Shown here: piece by piece, positions 54,218 to 62,374 of the stretch
How the letters are laid out: each line of letters opens with the position of its first letter
Numbering within the stretch: position 1 is the first letter of the stretch
Assembly (NCBI RefSeq): GCF_010731795.1
Contig: NZ_AP022591.1
Span: forward strand, 2,728,001 to 2,792,000
DNA: 64,000 nt
Origin: Mycolicibacterium celeriflavum
Lineage (GTDB): Bacteria > Actinomycetota > Actinomycetes > Mycobacteriales > Mycobacteriaceae
Reading direction: 5' to 3'
Translations under genes and position numbers: made by a program
Notes under the pieces: model-generated
The model's input: only the letters and a program-made list of their open reading frames with translations
Databases searched by the model: none
What the model was told of the DNA's origin: nothing

Positions 54218-54925
54218 GTGGCACAGCAGACCGAAGCGATCGCGGTCAAGACGGACGGCCGCAAGCGGCGATGGCACCAGCACAAAGTGGAACGCCGCAA
54301 CGAGCTGGTGGATGGCACGCTGGAGGCTATCCGGCGCCGCGGCAGCAACGTCAGCATGGACGAGATCGCCGCGGAGATCGGCGTCTCGAAGACGGTGCTG
54401 TACCGCTATTTCGTCGACAAGAACGACCTCACCACCGCGGTGATGATGCGATTCGCGCAGACCACGCTGATCCCGAACATGGCCGCCGCGCTGTCGTCGA
54501 ACCTGGACGGTTTCGCGCTGACCCGCGAGATCATCCGCGTGTACGTCGAAACTGTGGCCGCCGAGCCGGAGCCCTACCGGTTCGTGATGGCGAACAACTC
54601 GGCGAGCAAGAACCAAGCGGTCGCGACATCCGAGAACATCATCGCGCGCATGCTGGCGGTCATGCTGCGGCGCCGGATGGTGGAGGTGGACATGGAGACC
54701 GGCGGCATCGAGCCGTGGGCCTACCACACGGTCGGCGGTGTGCAGCTGGCCACGCACTCGTGGATGTCGAACCCGCGGATGAGTTCGGACGAACTGATCG
54801 ACTACCTCACCATGCTGTCGTGGAATGCGTTGTGCGGCATCGTCGAAGTGGGCGGATCGCTGGAGCGATTCCGCAAGCAGCCACACCCGTCGCCGGTGCT
54901 GCCGCCTCCGCGGACCAACCAGTGA
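54218..54925 (+). CDS. madR: TetR-family regulator, MadR-like (Rv0472c position)
   Basis: 235 residues; helix-turn-helix at about 32-72 (DGTLEAIRRRGSNVSMDEIA, EIGVSKTVLYRYFVDKNDL). The gene beside the divergent DUF445 protein in M. tuberculosis is Rv0472c, which I recall was named MadR, an acyl-CoA-responsive regulator of the desaturases desA1/desA2. The symbol rests on synteny. The stop overlaps the PPK2 GTG start by 4 bp, so the two are coupled. GTG start with a GGGGAAA site. Confidence 0.82.
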   Translation: MAQQTEAIAVKTDGRKRRWHQHKVERRNELVDGTLEAIRRRGSNVSMDEIAAEIGVSKTVLYRYFVDKNDLTTAVMMRFAQTTLIPNMAAALSSNLDGFALTREIIRVYVETVAAEPEPYRFVMANNSASKNQAVATSENIIARMLAVMLRRRMVEVDMETGGIEPWAYHTVGGVQLATHSWMSNPRMSSDELIDYLTMLSWNALCGIVEVGGSLERFRKQPHPSPVLPPPRTNQ

Positions 54926-55767
54926 CGTCCACTTCCGAGATCGCCGAGGCGCTGAGGTTCCGTGCAGGCGACAAGGTGGCCGACATCGACCCCGAGGGCA
55001 CGCCGGGCTTCCGCGGGTCGAAAAGCGATGGGGCCGCGGCACAGTCCGATCGCAGCGCCCGGCTGGCCGAGCTGCAGGAGATGCTCTACGCGAACTGGAA
55101 GGCCGCCGAGGACTCCCGCTCGGTGCTGCTGGTGCTACAGGGCATGGACGCCGCGGGGAAGGGCGGAATCGTCAAACACGTTGTCGGCGCAGTGAATCCG
55201 ATGGGGGTACGCTACACCGCGTTCGGCAAGCCGACACCGGAAGAACTCGAGCACGACTTCCTGTGGCGCATCCGGCGGGCACTGCCACCGCCCGGACACA
55301 TCGGCGTGTTCGACCGGTCGCACTACGAGGACGTCCTCATCGTGCGGGTGCACAACCTGGTGCCGCCCGAAGTGTGGGGACCGCGATACGACGAGATCAA
55401 CGCGTTCGAGCGTGAACTCGTCGACGGCGGAACGACTCTGGTGAAAGTCGCGATGTTCATCTCGCTCGAGGAGCAGAAGAAGCAGTTGCTCGAGCGGCTC
55501 GACGACCCGACGAAATACTGGAAGTACAACCCCGGCGATGTCGACGAACGCAGCAAGTGGCCCCAGTATCAGGAGGCCTACCAGGCGGTGCTCGATCGTA
55601 CGTCGACGGATTACGCGCCGTGGCACGTGGTGCCGTGCAACCGTAGGTGGTACAGCCGCCTCGCCGTCACCGAGTTGCTGATTCGGGCTCTCGAAAGTTT
55701 CGACTTGTCTTATCCGGCGGCGGATTTCGACATCGCGGCGGAGCGCAAGCGGCTCCTGTCCTCCTAG
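54922..55767 (+). CDS. Polyphosphate:nucleotide phosphotransferase, PPK2 family
   Basis: 281 residues. Walker A is LQGMDAAGKGGIVKH (near 74-86), the lid/Walker-B part FDRSHYEDVLIVRV (near 130-143), and WHVVPCNRRWYSRLAVTELL is the conserved end region. PPK2 enzymes transfer phosphate between polyphosphate and NDP or NMP; the class cannot be fixed from sequence. GTG start overlaps the TetR stop (GTGA). A palindromic repeat of family B begins 4 bp after the stop. Confidence 0.9.
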   Translation: MTSTSEIAEALRFRAGDKVADIDPEGTPGFRGSKSDGAAAQSDRSARLAELQEMLYANWKAAEDSRSVLLVLQGMDAAGKGGIVKHVVGAVNPMGVRYTAFGKPTPEELEHDFLWRIRRALPPPGHIGVFDRSHYEDVLIVRVHNLVPPEVWGPRYDEINAFERELVDGGTTLVKVAMFISLEEQKKQLLERLDDPTKYWKYNPGDVDERSKWPQYQEAYQAVLDRTSTDYAPWHVVPCNRRWYSRLAVTELLIRALESFDLSYPAADFDIAAERKRLLSS

Positions 55768-55771
55768 CCTC

Positions 55772-55834
55772 CGCCGAGTGCACGCTCCAGGTACGGAAAA
55801 CCACAAAAGCCGTACGCGGGCCGTGCTCTCGGCG
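55772..55834. repeat. 63-bp palindromic repeat, family B, copy 1
   Basis: Ends CGCCGAG and CTCGGCG; the two arms hold CACGCTCCAGGTACGG and its rough complement around an A-rich centre. It matches the second copy at 57 of 63 positions. It begins 4 bp after the PPK2 stop codon. Confidence 0.85.
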
Positions 55835-55889
55835 ACAGGACAGAAAATTGGTGCGCTCGGGGCGCCCCGCGAGGCCCGACGATTGACAG

Positions 55890-56717
55890 ATGCGCTGCGA
55901 CGTCATCCTCGGCTCAGAAGCGTTGGCGTCGGGTGCGGTGACGCGGCGCGGGCTTGCCCGCCGATACGTGAGGCTGCACCGCGACGTGTACGCGCCCACG
56001 GGGCTGACGCTGACGCCACGCGATCGGGCCTACGCAGCGTGGCTGTGGTCGGGTCGACGGGCCACACTCGTCGGGCATTCGGCGGCTGCGATCCTCGGCA
56101 GCAAGTGGATTCCTGAGGATGCACCGGTCGAGATCGCCCACACGCGCCGGCCGGCGACCGACGGGATCGTCGTCCGCAGCGACGTGCTCGCCGATGACGA
56201 AATCGAGTACTTGGACGGCTTCGCTTGCACCACGCCTGAACGCACGGCCTTCGACCTGGGCCGTCGACTCCCCGTGGACACCGCCATCGTTCGCATCGAC
56301 GCACTGCTGAACGCAACCTGGGCCAAACCCGCGGGAGTGGAGGCCATCGCCGAGCGTTATCCCGGCGCACGCGGAGTTCGCCGCCTGCGCGCCGCGCTGG
56401 ACCTCGTCGACGGTGGCGCCGAATCTCCGCAGGAGACGCGGCTTCGGCTGCTACTCGTTCGGGCGGGCCTGCCGCGACCGGTTACCCAGATTCCGGTGGG
56501 GCGTCGGCGTATCGACATGGGCTGGCCGGATTGCCTGGTAGGCGTGGAATACGACGGGGAACGTCACTTTACGAACCCCGACGACTACGCCGCCGACATC
56601 GAACGCCTCGAATTCCTGGCGAGCCAGGGCTGGTCGATCGTGCGGGTGAGCTCACGACAATTGCGCTGCGAGCAAGACCGCATCGTCGCACGGGTCAAAG
56701 CTTTCCTAGACCTCTAG
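55890..56717 (+). CDS. DUF559-type putative endonuclease
   Basis: 275 residues. The N-terminal 150 residues resemble the winged-helix/linker part of type IV TA antitoxins (AbiEi-like): VTRRGLARRYVRLHRDVYAP and TTPERTAFDLGRRLPVDTAI. The C-terminal DUF559 domain, Vsr-like, has the PD-(D/E)xK-type GWPDCLVGVEYDGERHFTNP (Asp214, Glu220, Asp222) and FLASQGWSIVRVSSRQL. Common in mycobacteria, usually without known partners. Its stop codon abuts palindrome copy 2, and copy 1 lies 55 bp upstream. The ATG at 55890 is the only plausible start. Confidence 0.82.
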   Translation: MRCDVILGSEALASGAVTRRGLARRYVRLHRDVYAPTGLTLTPRDRAYAAWLWSGRRATLVGHSAAAILGSKWIPEDAPVEIAHTRRPATDGIVVRSDVLADDEIEYLDGFACTTPERTAFDLGRRLPVDTAIVRIDALLNATWAKPAGVEAIAERYPGARGVRRLRAALDLVDGGAESPQETRLRLLLVRAGLPRPVTQIPVGRRRIDMGWPDCLVGVEYDGERHFTNPDDYAADIERLEFLASQGWSIVRVSSRQLRCEQDRIVARVKAFLDL

Positions 56718-56780
56718 CGCCGAGTGCACGCTCCAGGTACGGAAAAGCGCCAAAGACGTACGCGGGCCGTGCGCTCGGCG
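56718..56780. repeat. 63-bp palindromic repeat, family B, copy 2
   Basis: Same length and ends as copy 1. It occupies the exact interval between the stop of the endonuclease gene (ends 56717) and that of the convergent fadB2 (begins 56781), so it may act as the bidirectional terminator of both. Confidence 0.88.
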
Positions 56781-57635
56781 CTAATAGGAGTAGAAGCCGC
56801 GGCCGGACTTCTTGCCCAGTTGGCCGGCTTCGACCATCCGCAGCAGCAGCGACGGCGGAGCGTAGTGCGGATCCTTGTACTCGTCGTACATCGAGTCGGC
56901 GATCAGCTTCATCGTGTCGAGCCCGACCAGATCGGAAAGCCGCAACGGGCCCATCGGATGCGAAAGACCCGCCACCACAGCCGTGTCGACGTCCTCGACC
57001 GTCGCGACACCCGCCTCGACCATCCGGATCGCCGACAGCAGGTACGGCACCAGTAGCGCGTTGACCACGAAACCCGAACGGTCAGAACACCGCACGACCT
57101 GTTTGCCCAGCGTCTCGCTCGCGAACGCGGCCGTCCGCTGCAGCGCACCCTCCGAGGTGACCAGCGTGTTGACCAGTTCCACCAGCGGCAGCACCGGCAC
57201 CGGGTTGAAGAAGTGCAGCCCCAGCACGCGACTCGGATTCTTCGTCGCCGCAGCGATTTTCATGATCGGGATGCTGGACGTGTTGGACGCCAGCACGGCG
57301 TCCGGATCGGTGACGATCTCGTCGAGCTCGGCAAAGATCTTGCCCTTGACGGCCTCGTCCTCGACGACGGCCTCGATCACCAGCTGACGGTCCGCCAGGT
57401 CGGCAAGCGACGTGGTGAACGTCAACCGCGCCAACGCTGCGTCGCGATCGCTCTCCGAGAGCTTGCCTTTGCTGGCGGCTCGCTCCAGTGATCCGGTGAC
57501 GCGCTTGCGGCCGGCCTCGACCAGCTCTTCGGAAGGCTCGTAGACGACGACGTCGGCGCCGGACTTGGCGGACACCTCTGCGATGCCCGACCCCATCTGC
57601 CCGGCGCCGACGACGCCTACCCGTTCAATGCTCAC
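56781..57635 (-). CDS. fadB2: 3-hydroxybutyryl-CoA dehydrogenase
   Basis: NAD(P)-dependent oxidation of 3-hydroxyacyl-CoA, 284 residues. Rossmann motif VGVVGAGQMGSGIAEVSA, catalytic His in LGLHFFNPVPVLPLVE, Asn in FVVNALLVPYL, and C-terminal domain HPMGPLRLSDLVGLDTMKLI. GTG start with TAAGTT 8 nt upstream (leaderless). Downstream of icl1, same direction. Corresponds to Rv0468. Confidence 0.95.
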   Translation of the reverse strand: MSIERVGVVGAGQMGSGIAEVSAKSGADVVVYEPSEELVEAGRKRVTGSLERAASKGKLSESDRDAALARLTFTTSLADLADRQLVIEAVVEDEAVKGKIFAELDEIVTDPDAVLASNTSSIPIMKIAAATKNPSRVLGLHFFNPVPVLPLVELVNTLVTSEGALQRTAAFASETLGKQVVRCSDRSGFVVNALLVPYLLSAIRMVEAGVATVEDVDTAVVAGLSHPMGPLRLSDLVGLDTMKLIADSMYDEYKDPHYAPPSLLLRMVEAGQLGKKSGRGFYSY

Positions 57636-57643
57636 GGGCTAGC

Positions 57644-57649
57644 AACTTA
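57644..57649 (-). promoter_or_regulatory. -10 box of a leaderless promoter (fadB2)
   Basis: TAAGTT on the minus strand, 8 nt before the GTG at 57633-57635, inside the short gap behind icl1. Confidence 0.55.
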
Positions 57650-57660
57650 CCCTCAGCGGC

Positions 57661-58947
57661 CTAGTGGAACTGACCCTCTTCGGTCGAACCCGCCAGCGCG
57701 GTCGTCGAAGAGTTCGGGTCGACGGTGGTGGCGATCCGGTCGAAGTAGCCGGCGCCGACCTCGCGCTGGTGCTTGGTCGCGGTGTAACCGCGCTCCTCGG
57801 CGGCGAATTCGCGCTCCTGCAGCTCGACGTACGCGCTCATCTGGTTGCGGGCGTAGCCGTAGGCCAGATCGAACATCGAGTAGTTCAGGGCGTGGAAGCC
57901 GGCCAGCGTGATGAACTGGAACTTGAAGCCCATCGCGCCGAGCTCCTTCTGGAACTTCGCGATCGTCGCGTCGTCGAGGTGCTTCTTCCAGTTGAACGAC
58001 GGCGAGCAGTTGTACGCCAGCATCTGGTCGGGGAACTCGGCCTGCACACCCTCGGCGAACTTCTTCGCCAGCTCGAGGTCAGGGGTGCCCGTCTCCATCC
58101 AGATCAGGTCGGCATACGGCGCGTAGGCCTTGGCGCGAGCGATGCACGGCTCGATGCCGTTCTTCACGCGATAGAAGCCTTCCTTGGTGCGCTCACCGGT
58201 GATGAACGGCTGGTCGCGCTCGTCGACGTCGGACGTGATCAAGGTGGCGGCCTCGGCGTCGGTGCGCGCGATGACGACGGTCGGGACGTCGGCCACGTCG
58301 GCGGCCAGGCGGGCCGAGGTGAGCGTGCGGATGTGCTGCTGGGTGGGGATCAGCACCTTGCCGCCGAGGTGGCCGCACTTCTTCTCGGACGCGAGCTGGT
58401 CCTCCCAGTGCGAGCCCGCGACACCGGCAGCGATCATCGCCTTCTGCAGCTCGTACACATTCAAAGCACCACCGAAGCCGGCCTCACCGTCGGCGACGAT
58501 CGGCGCCAGCCAGTTCTCGACGGAGGTGTCGCCCTCGACCTTGGCGATCTCGTCGGCGCGCAGCAGCGCGTTGTTGATGCGACGCACCACCTGCGGCACC
58601 GAGTTGGCCGGGTACAGGCTCTGGTCCGGGTAGGTGTGGCCGGACAGGTTCGCGTCACCGGCGACCTGCCAACCCGACAGGTAGATGGCCTTCAGGCCGG
58701 CGCGCACCTGCTGAACGGCCATGTTGCCGGTCAGCGCACCGAGCGCGTTGACGAACTCCATGTCGTGCAATTGGTTCCACAGCACCTCGGCGCCGCGGCG
58801 GGCCAGCGTGGCCTCCTCGACGACGCTGCCCTGCAGCGCGACGACGTCCGCAGCGCTGTACTCGCGGGTGACGTTCTTCCAGCGCGGGTTGGTGTCCCAG
58901 TCCTTCTGGATCTCCTCGGCGCTTTTCGGCTTACCAACGCTTGACAT
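57661..58947 (-). CDS. icl1: Isocitrate lyase
   Basis: Glyoxylate shunt enzyme, also methylisocitrate lyase in mycobacteria. 428 residues with the signature [11 protein letters not shown] (catalytic Cys191), the substrate region [20 protein letters not shown] and [12 protein letters not shown], and the C-terminal lid. AAGGAGC ribosome site before the ATG. The 267-bp region upstream contains RamB-like boxes, and ramB itself is 1.2 kb away. Corresponds to Rv0467. Confidence 0.97.
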   Translation of the reverse strand: MSSVGKPKSAEEIQKDWDTNPRWKNVTREYSAADVVALQGSVVEEATLARRGAEVLWNQLHDMEFVNALGALTGNMAVQQVRAGLKAIYLSGWQVAGDANLSGHTYPDQSLYPANSVPQVVRRINNALLRADEIAKVEGDTSVENWLAPIVADGEAGFGGALNVYELQKAMIAAGVAGSHWEDQLASEKKCGHLGGKVLIPTQQHIRTLTSARLAADVADVPTVVIARTDAEAATLITSDVDERDQPFITGERTKEGFYRVKNGIEPCIARAKAYAPYADLIWMETGTPDLELAKKFAEGVQAEFPDQMLAYNCSPSFNWKKHLDDATIAKFQKELGAMGFKFQFITLAGFHALNYSMFDLAYGYARNQMSAYVELQEREFAAEERGYTATKHQREVGAGYFDRIATTVDPNSSTTALAGSTEEGQFH

Positions 58948-59214
58948 GGTGCTCCTTCGAATCTGATCAACTTCGCTGCGGCGCCGCCGGAGTTCCCGGC
59001 TTGTTAACGCCTAAACGGTCTCACCGTTCCGCTGATACGAGGATGCCTCAAGCCGTTAGCGCAGGTCCAGCCATTTCGCCTGCCAAGTTTCGCCAATGGC
59101 TGCCGGATATTTGCAAAGTTTGCGAAGGCGACTGCTACCTTAACCGGTTCAGAAGTTACCCGTGAGTAGTGGATTTGCGCAGGTCAGTACGCCCGTACTG
59201 TTTAGCCGCCACCA
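58948..59214. promoter_or_regulatory. icl1 promoter region with RamB-like boxes and a perfect palindrome
   Basis: No gene. It holds three RamB-like boxes: AAGTTTCGCCAA (59085-59096), ATTTGCAAAG (59109-59118) and AAGTTTGCGAAG (59116-59127). Further from icl1 lies CAGTACG-N2-CGTACTG (59185-59200), just past the stop of the thioesterase gene. RamB represses or activates icl and acetate genes in relatives. Confidence 0.6.
59185..59200. promoter_or_regulatory. 16-bp perfect inverted repeat
   Basis: CAGTACG and CGTACTG around a 2-bp centre. Too tight for a good hairpin loop, so an operator is more likely than a terminator. Which protein binds is unknown. Confidence 0.45.
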
Positions 59215-60039
59215 TCAAAGGGTGAAGATGCACGCGACGGCTTTCGCCTCTTCCCCGACCGCGTATGTGAGCGTTGTAACAGTGCGATCGGTCAGCTCCG
59301 GACCGAATCGATCCGTCGACCCCGGCGGGTGGATGTGGCTGAGGATCTCCATCTTGTCGCCCAGCGCGACGGCCGCGTCGTGCTCGATCGCCACCCGCAG
59401 CGGATAGTGCACCAGCTCCGGGTGATGGTGGAGGTAGTCCTCGATGACCGACCAGTAGACCGAGTTGTTCATGTGGTCGAAGATGTCGATGTCGCTGACC
59501 CGGATCGGGTAGTCGGTGATCTCGTCGGCGTCGTCGCGGCTACCCGCCGACAGGTACGCCTTCCACCGCAGCCGGTCGACGTCCGTCGTGCGCCGCAACC
59601 CCTCGAGGAAGTCGTCGGAGATGCGCGCCGGCCCCTGGGTCTCGCGGTTGATGTTGATCCAGAAGGCTTCCGACTCCACGAGGCCTGCCCGCCTACCCTC
59701 TATGCGAACCCGCATCTCGCACCACCGGTTCGACGTGCCCGAGCACCAGCGGCGAAGCCGGAGTATGTCCTGGAACTCGATCGGGCGGATCATGTCGATC
59801 ACCGTGCGGCGCACGATCCACAACGGGTGAGTCTCCTGAAACCCCATCTCACGCAACTGGTCCGAGCCGATGTCCTGGATGTGTCGCGTGGCGGCGTCGA
59901 ACTTGAGCCGGCCCTGCCGATCCACATCGGCGACCCGCAGCGGCCACTCGATGTCGAACACGTCGGGGTGCGGATCAGGGACGGGCATCATGGCCTTCGC
60001 CAGACCCTGCCCAGCCCCGGGGCCCTGCTTGCTGCTCAC
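59215..60039 (-). CDS. Acyl-ACP thioesterase family protein (Rv0466-like)
   Basis: 274 residues of two hotdog halves, as in plant-like acyl-ACP thioesterases. N-terminal half: FDIEWPLRVADVDRQGRLKF, ETHPLWIVRRTVIDMIRPIE and WCEMRVRIEGRRAGLVESEA. C-terminal half: RVSDIDIFDHMNNSVYWSVI with the catalytic Asp, Asn and His set. The start is uncertain between GTG 60037-60039 and GTG 60055-60057. It probably releases a fatty acid from ACP; chain length unknown. Lies between icl1 and ramB. Confidence 0.87.
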   Translation of the reverse strand: MSSKQGPGAGQGLAKAMMPVPDPHPDVFDIEWPLRVADVDRQGRLKFDAATRHIQDIGSDQLREMGFQETHPLWIVRRTVIDMIRPIEFQDILRLRRWCSGTSNRWCEMRVRIEGRRAGLVESEAFWININRETQGPARISDDFLEGLRRTTDVDRLRWKAYLSAGSRDDADEITDYPIRVSDIDIFDHMNNSVYWSVIEDYLHHHPELVHYPLRVAIEHDAAVALGDKMEILSHIHPPGSTDRFGPELTDRTVTTLTYAVGEEAKAVACIFTL

Positions 60040-60103
60040 GAAGGCCGATCCTGCCACAGCACCCGATCTGCCAACAATGCGAAGAGCGCCTTCACAGCGT
60101 TGC

Positions 60104-60109
60104 TACGCT
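60104..60109 (+). promoter_or_regulatory. -10 box of a leaderless promoter (ramB)
   Basis: TACGCT with 7 nt to the GTG at 60117. Confidence 0.6.
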
Positions 60110-60116
60110 GGTTGAC

Positions 60117-61538
60117 GTGGCGAAAACGTTTGTCGGCGCCCGCGTTCGACAACTTCGCAGCGAGCGCGGCTTCAGCCAGGCCGCGCTGGCGCAGATGCTC
60201 GACATCTCGCCGAGCTACCTCAATCAGATCGAGCACGACGTGCGGCCGCTGACCGTGGCCGTGCTGCTGCGCATCACCGAGGTGTTCGGCGTCGACGCGA
60301 CGTTTTTCGCCTCGCAGGACGACACCCGGCTGGTGGCGGAGTTGCGCGAGGTCACGCTGGACCGGGACCTCGACATCGACGTGGACCTCGGCGAGATCGC
60401 GGACCTGGTGGCTGCCCACCCCAACGTGGCGCACGCGATGGTCAACCTGCACCGCCGCTACCAGTTGGCGAACACCCGACTCGCCGCCGCCACCGAGGAC
60501 CGGTTCTCCGGCGCCGGCGGCAGCGGAACCGGGTCGATCACGATGCCGCACGAGGAAGTGCGCGACTACTTCTACGAGCGGCAGAACTACCTGCACGAGC
60601 TCGACACCGCCGCCGAGGACCTCACCATCCGGATGCGGATGCAGCGCTCCGAGCTGGCGCGCCAGCTGTCGGACCGGCTGACGATGGTGCACGGCGTACG
60701 CATCTCGCGCCGCACCGACCTCGGCGAGACCGTCCTGCACCGATACGACCCGACGACGAAAACGCTGGAGATCAACAACCACCTCTCGTCGGGGCAGACC
60801 GTGTTCAAGATGGCCACCGAGTTGGGGTATCTCGAGTTCGGCGACCTCATCGACAAGCTCGTCGCCGAGGGCAAGTTCACCAGCGAGGAGTCGACTCGGT
60901 TGGCGCGGCTTGGGCTGGCCAACTACTTCGCAGCCGCAACAGTGTTGCCGTACGCACAGTTTCACGACGTGGCCGAGAACTTCCGCTACGACGTCGAGCG
61001 GCTGTCGGCGTTCTACTCGGTCAGCTACGAGACCATCGCGCACCGGCTTTCGACGCTGCAGCGTCCTTCGATGCGCGGGGTGCCGCTGTCATTCGTCCGG
61101 GTCGACCGTGCGGGCAACATGTCGAAACGGCAGTCCGCCACCGGGTTTCACTTCTCGTCGAGCGGGGGCACCTGCCCGCTGTGGAATGTCTACGAGACGT
61201 TCGCCTATCCGGGCAAGATCGGAGTGCAGATCGCACAGATGCCCGACGGGCGCAACTACATGTGGGTCGCGCGCACGGTCGAACGCCGCGCGCAGCGCTA
61301 CGGTCAGCCGAGTAAGACGTTCGCGATCGGCCTCGGCTGCGAGTTGCGGCACGCGCACCGGCTGGTCTACTCGGAGGGACTCGACCTCTCCGGTGAGGTG
61401 GCGACGCCGATCGGCGCGGGCTGCCGGGTCTGCGAGCGGGACAACTGCCCGCAACGCGCCTTCCCCGCACTCGGCCGTGCGCTCGACATCGACGAGCACC
61501 GCAGCACGGTCTCGCCGTATCTGGTCAAGCAGCCCTAG
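60117..61538 (+). CDS. ramB: Acetate-metabolism regulator RamB (ScfR family)
   Basis: 473-residue regulator. The XRE helix-turn-helix is at 8-62 (VRQLRSERGFSQAALAQMLD, YLNQIEHDVRPL), followed by an ImmA/IrrE-like middle part (LGYLEFGDLIDKLVAEGKFT) and the C-terminal cysteine-rich domain with GGTCPLWNVYE and GCRVCERDNCPQRAFP, which in PrpR holds a metal cluster. The homologue regulates icl1 and other acetate genes, here encoded nearby. GTG start, probably leaderless. Corresponds to Rv0465c. Confidence 0.95.
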   Translation: MAKTFVGARVRQLRSERGFSQAALAQMLDISPSYLNQIEHDVRPLTVAVLLRITEVFGVDATFFASQDDTRLVAELREVTLDRDLDIDVDLGEIADLVAAHPNVAHAMVNLHRRYQLANTRLAAATEDRFSGAGGSGTGSITMPHEEVRDYFYERQNYLHELDTAAEDLTIRMRMQRSELARQLSDRLTMVHGVRISRRTDLGETVLHRYDPTTKTLEINNHLSSGQTVFKMATELGYLEFGDLIDKLVAEGKFTSEESTRLARLGLANYFAAATVLPYAQFHDVAENFRYDVERLSAFYSVSYETIAHRLSTLQRPSMRGVPLSFVRVDRAGNMSKRQSATGFHFSSSGGTCPLWNVYETFAYPGKIGVQIAQMPDGRNYMWVARTVERRAQRYGQPSKTFAIGLGCELRHAHRLVYSEGLDLSGEVATPIGAGCRVCERDNCPQRAFPALGRALDIDEHRSTVSPYLVKQP

Positions 61539-61541
61539 ACT
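61536..61541 (+). promoter_or_regulatory. -10 box formed partly by the ramB stop codon
   Basis: TAGACT, whose first three bases are the ramB stop TAG, lies 7 nt before the GTG of the next gene at 61549. Confidence 0.6.
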
Positions 61542-61548
61542 CGCAGCG

Positions 61549-62100
61549 GTGAGCGCAATCGAATCGGCGCGCATTGCGCCCGGCGGATTCAAGGAACTCG
61601 GCCCCCTCAACTGGGCCATCGCCAAGCTCGGCGCCCGCGCCATCAGGGCACCCCGGTTCAGCCTGTTCAATGTGCTTGGCCAGCACCGGCTTCTGTTCCT
61701 CGCGTGGCTGCCCTACAGCGGGATGCTGCTGGGGCTGTTGAGCAAACTGCCGGTGCGCGACGCCGAGACCGTGATCCTGCGCGTCGGGCACCTGCGTGAC
61801 TGCGAATACGAACTGCAGCAGCATCGCCGCCTGGCCCGCACCCGCGGCATCGGCGCCGACTTGCAGAAAAAGATCTTCGAGGGACCCGACGCCGAGGGGC
61901 TGACCGACCGTCAACGTGCGTTGATCACCGCCACCGACGAGTTCGTCGTGACCCGCGGGGTGTCGGCAGAGACCTGGGCCGTGCTCGCCAGACACCTCAC
62001 GAAGCCGCAGCTGATCGAGTTCTGCATGCTCGCCGCCCAATACGACGGGCTGGCCGCCACGATCACCACTCTTAAAGTGCCGCTGGACTTTTCGGATTAG
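61549..62100 (+). CDS. Carboxymuconolactone decarboxylase-like protein (Rv0464c-like)
   Basis: 183 residues with the AhpD/CMD helical pattern: LLSKLPVRDAETVILRVGHL, then CEYELQQHRRLARTRGIG. The CxxC pair of AhpD is missing; instead there is a single Cys before the conserved His. Later HLTKPQLIEFCMLAAQYDGL. It may bind a hydroxylated or aldehyde ligand. GTG start, leaderless from the box at 61536. Function unknown. Confidence 0.85.
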   Translation: MSAIESARIAPGGFKELGPLNWAIAKLGARAIRAPRFSLFNVLGQHRLLFLAWLPYSGMLLGLLSKLPVRDAETVILRVGHLRDCEYELQQHRRLARTRGIGADLQKKIFEGPDAEGLTDRQRALITATDEFVVTRGVSAETWAVLARHLTKPQLIEFCMLAAQYDGLAATITTLKVPLDFSD

Positions 62101-62104
62101 CCGG

Positions 62105-62374
62105 CTAAAGGTAAGTGATGCCGAGCACGATCAGCGACAGCAGTACAGGTGAGACGGGCAGGCCCCACAGAAACGCGGCCCACACCTCGGCCTTGCGCTC
62201 ATAAGCCCGCCGCCCCAGCCACGCGGCCACCGCGCCGCCGACGAACGACACCGCGGCCACGACGAGCACCCACGTGCTGACGTCCGACGTGGCCGTGGCA
62301 AGCGAAATGCCGGCCAGCCACAGGACATGGCCGACCACCAGTCCGCCGATGCCGGCGACCCAGATCGCTCTCAA
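62105..62374 (-). CDS. Small membrane protein (Rv0463-like)
   Basis: 89 residues, three hydrophobic segments ([60 protein letters not shown]). The TTG at 62372-62374 was chosen because it overlaps the lpdC stop (TTGA) and the conserved part begins there; the frame upstream only mirrors lpdC. Function unknown. Convergent with the CMD-like gene. Confidence 0.78.
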   Translation of the reverse strand: MRAIWVAGIGGLVVGHVLWLAGISLATATSDVSTWVLVVAAVSFVGGAVAAWLGRRAYERKAEVWAAFLWGLPVSPVLLSLIVLGITYL

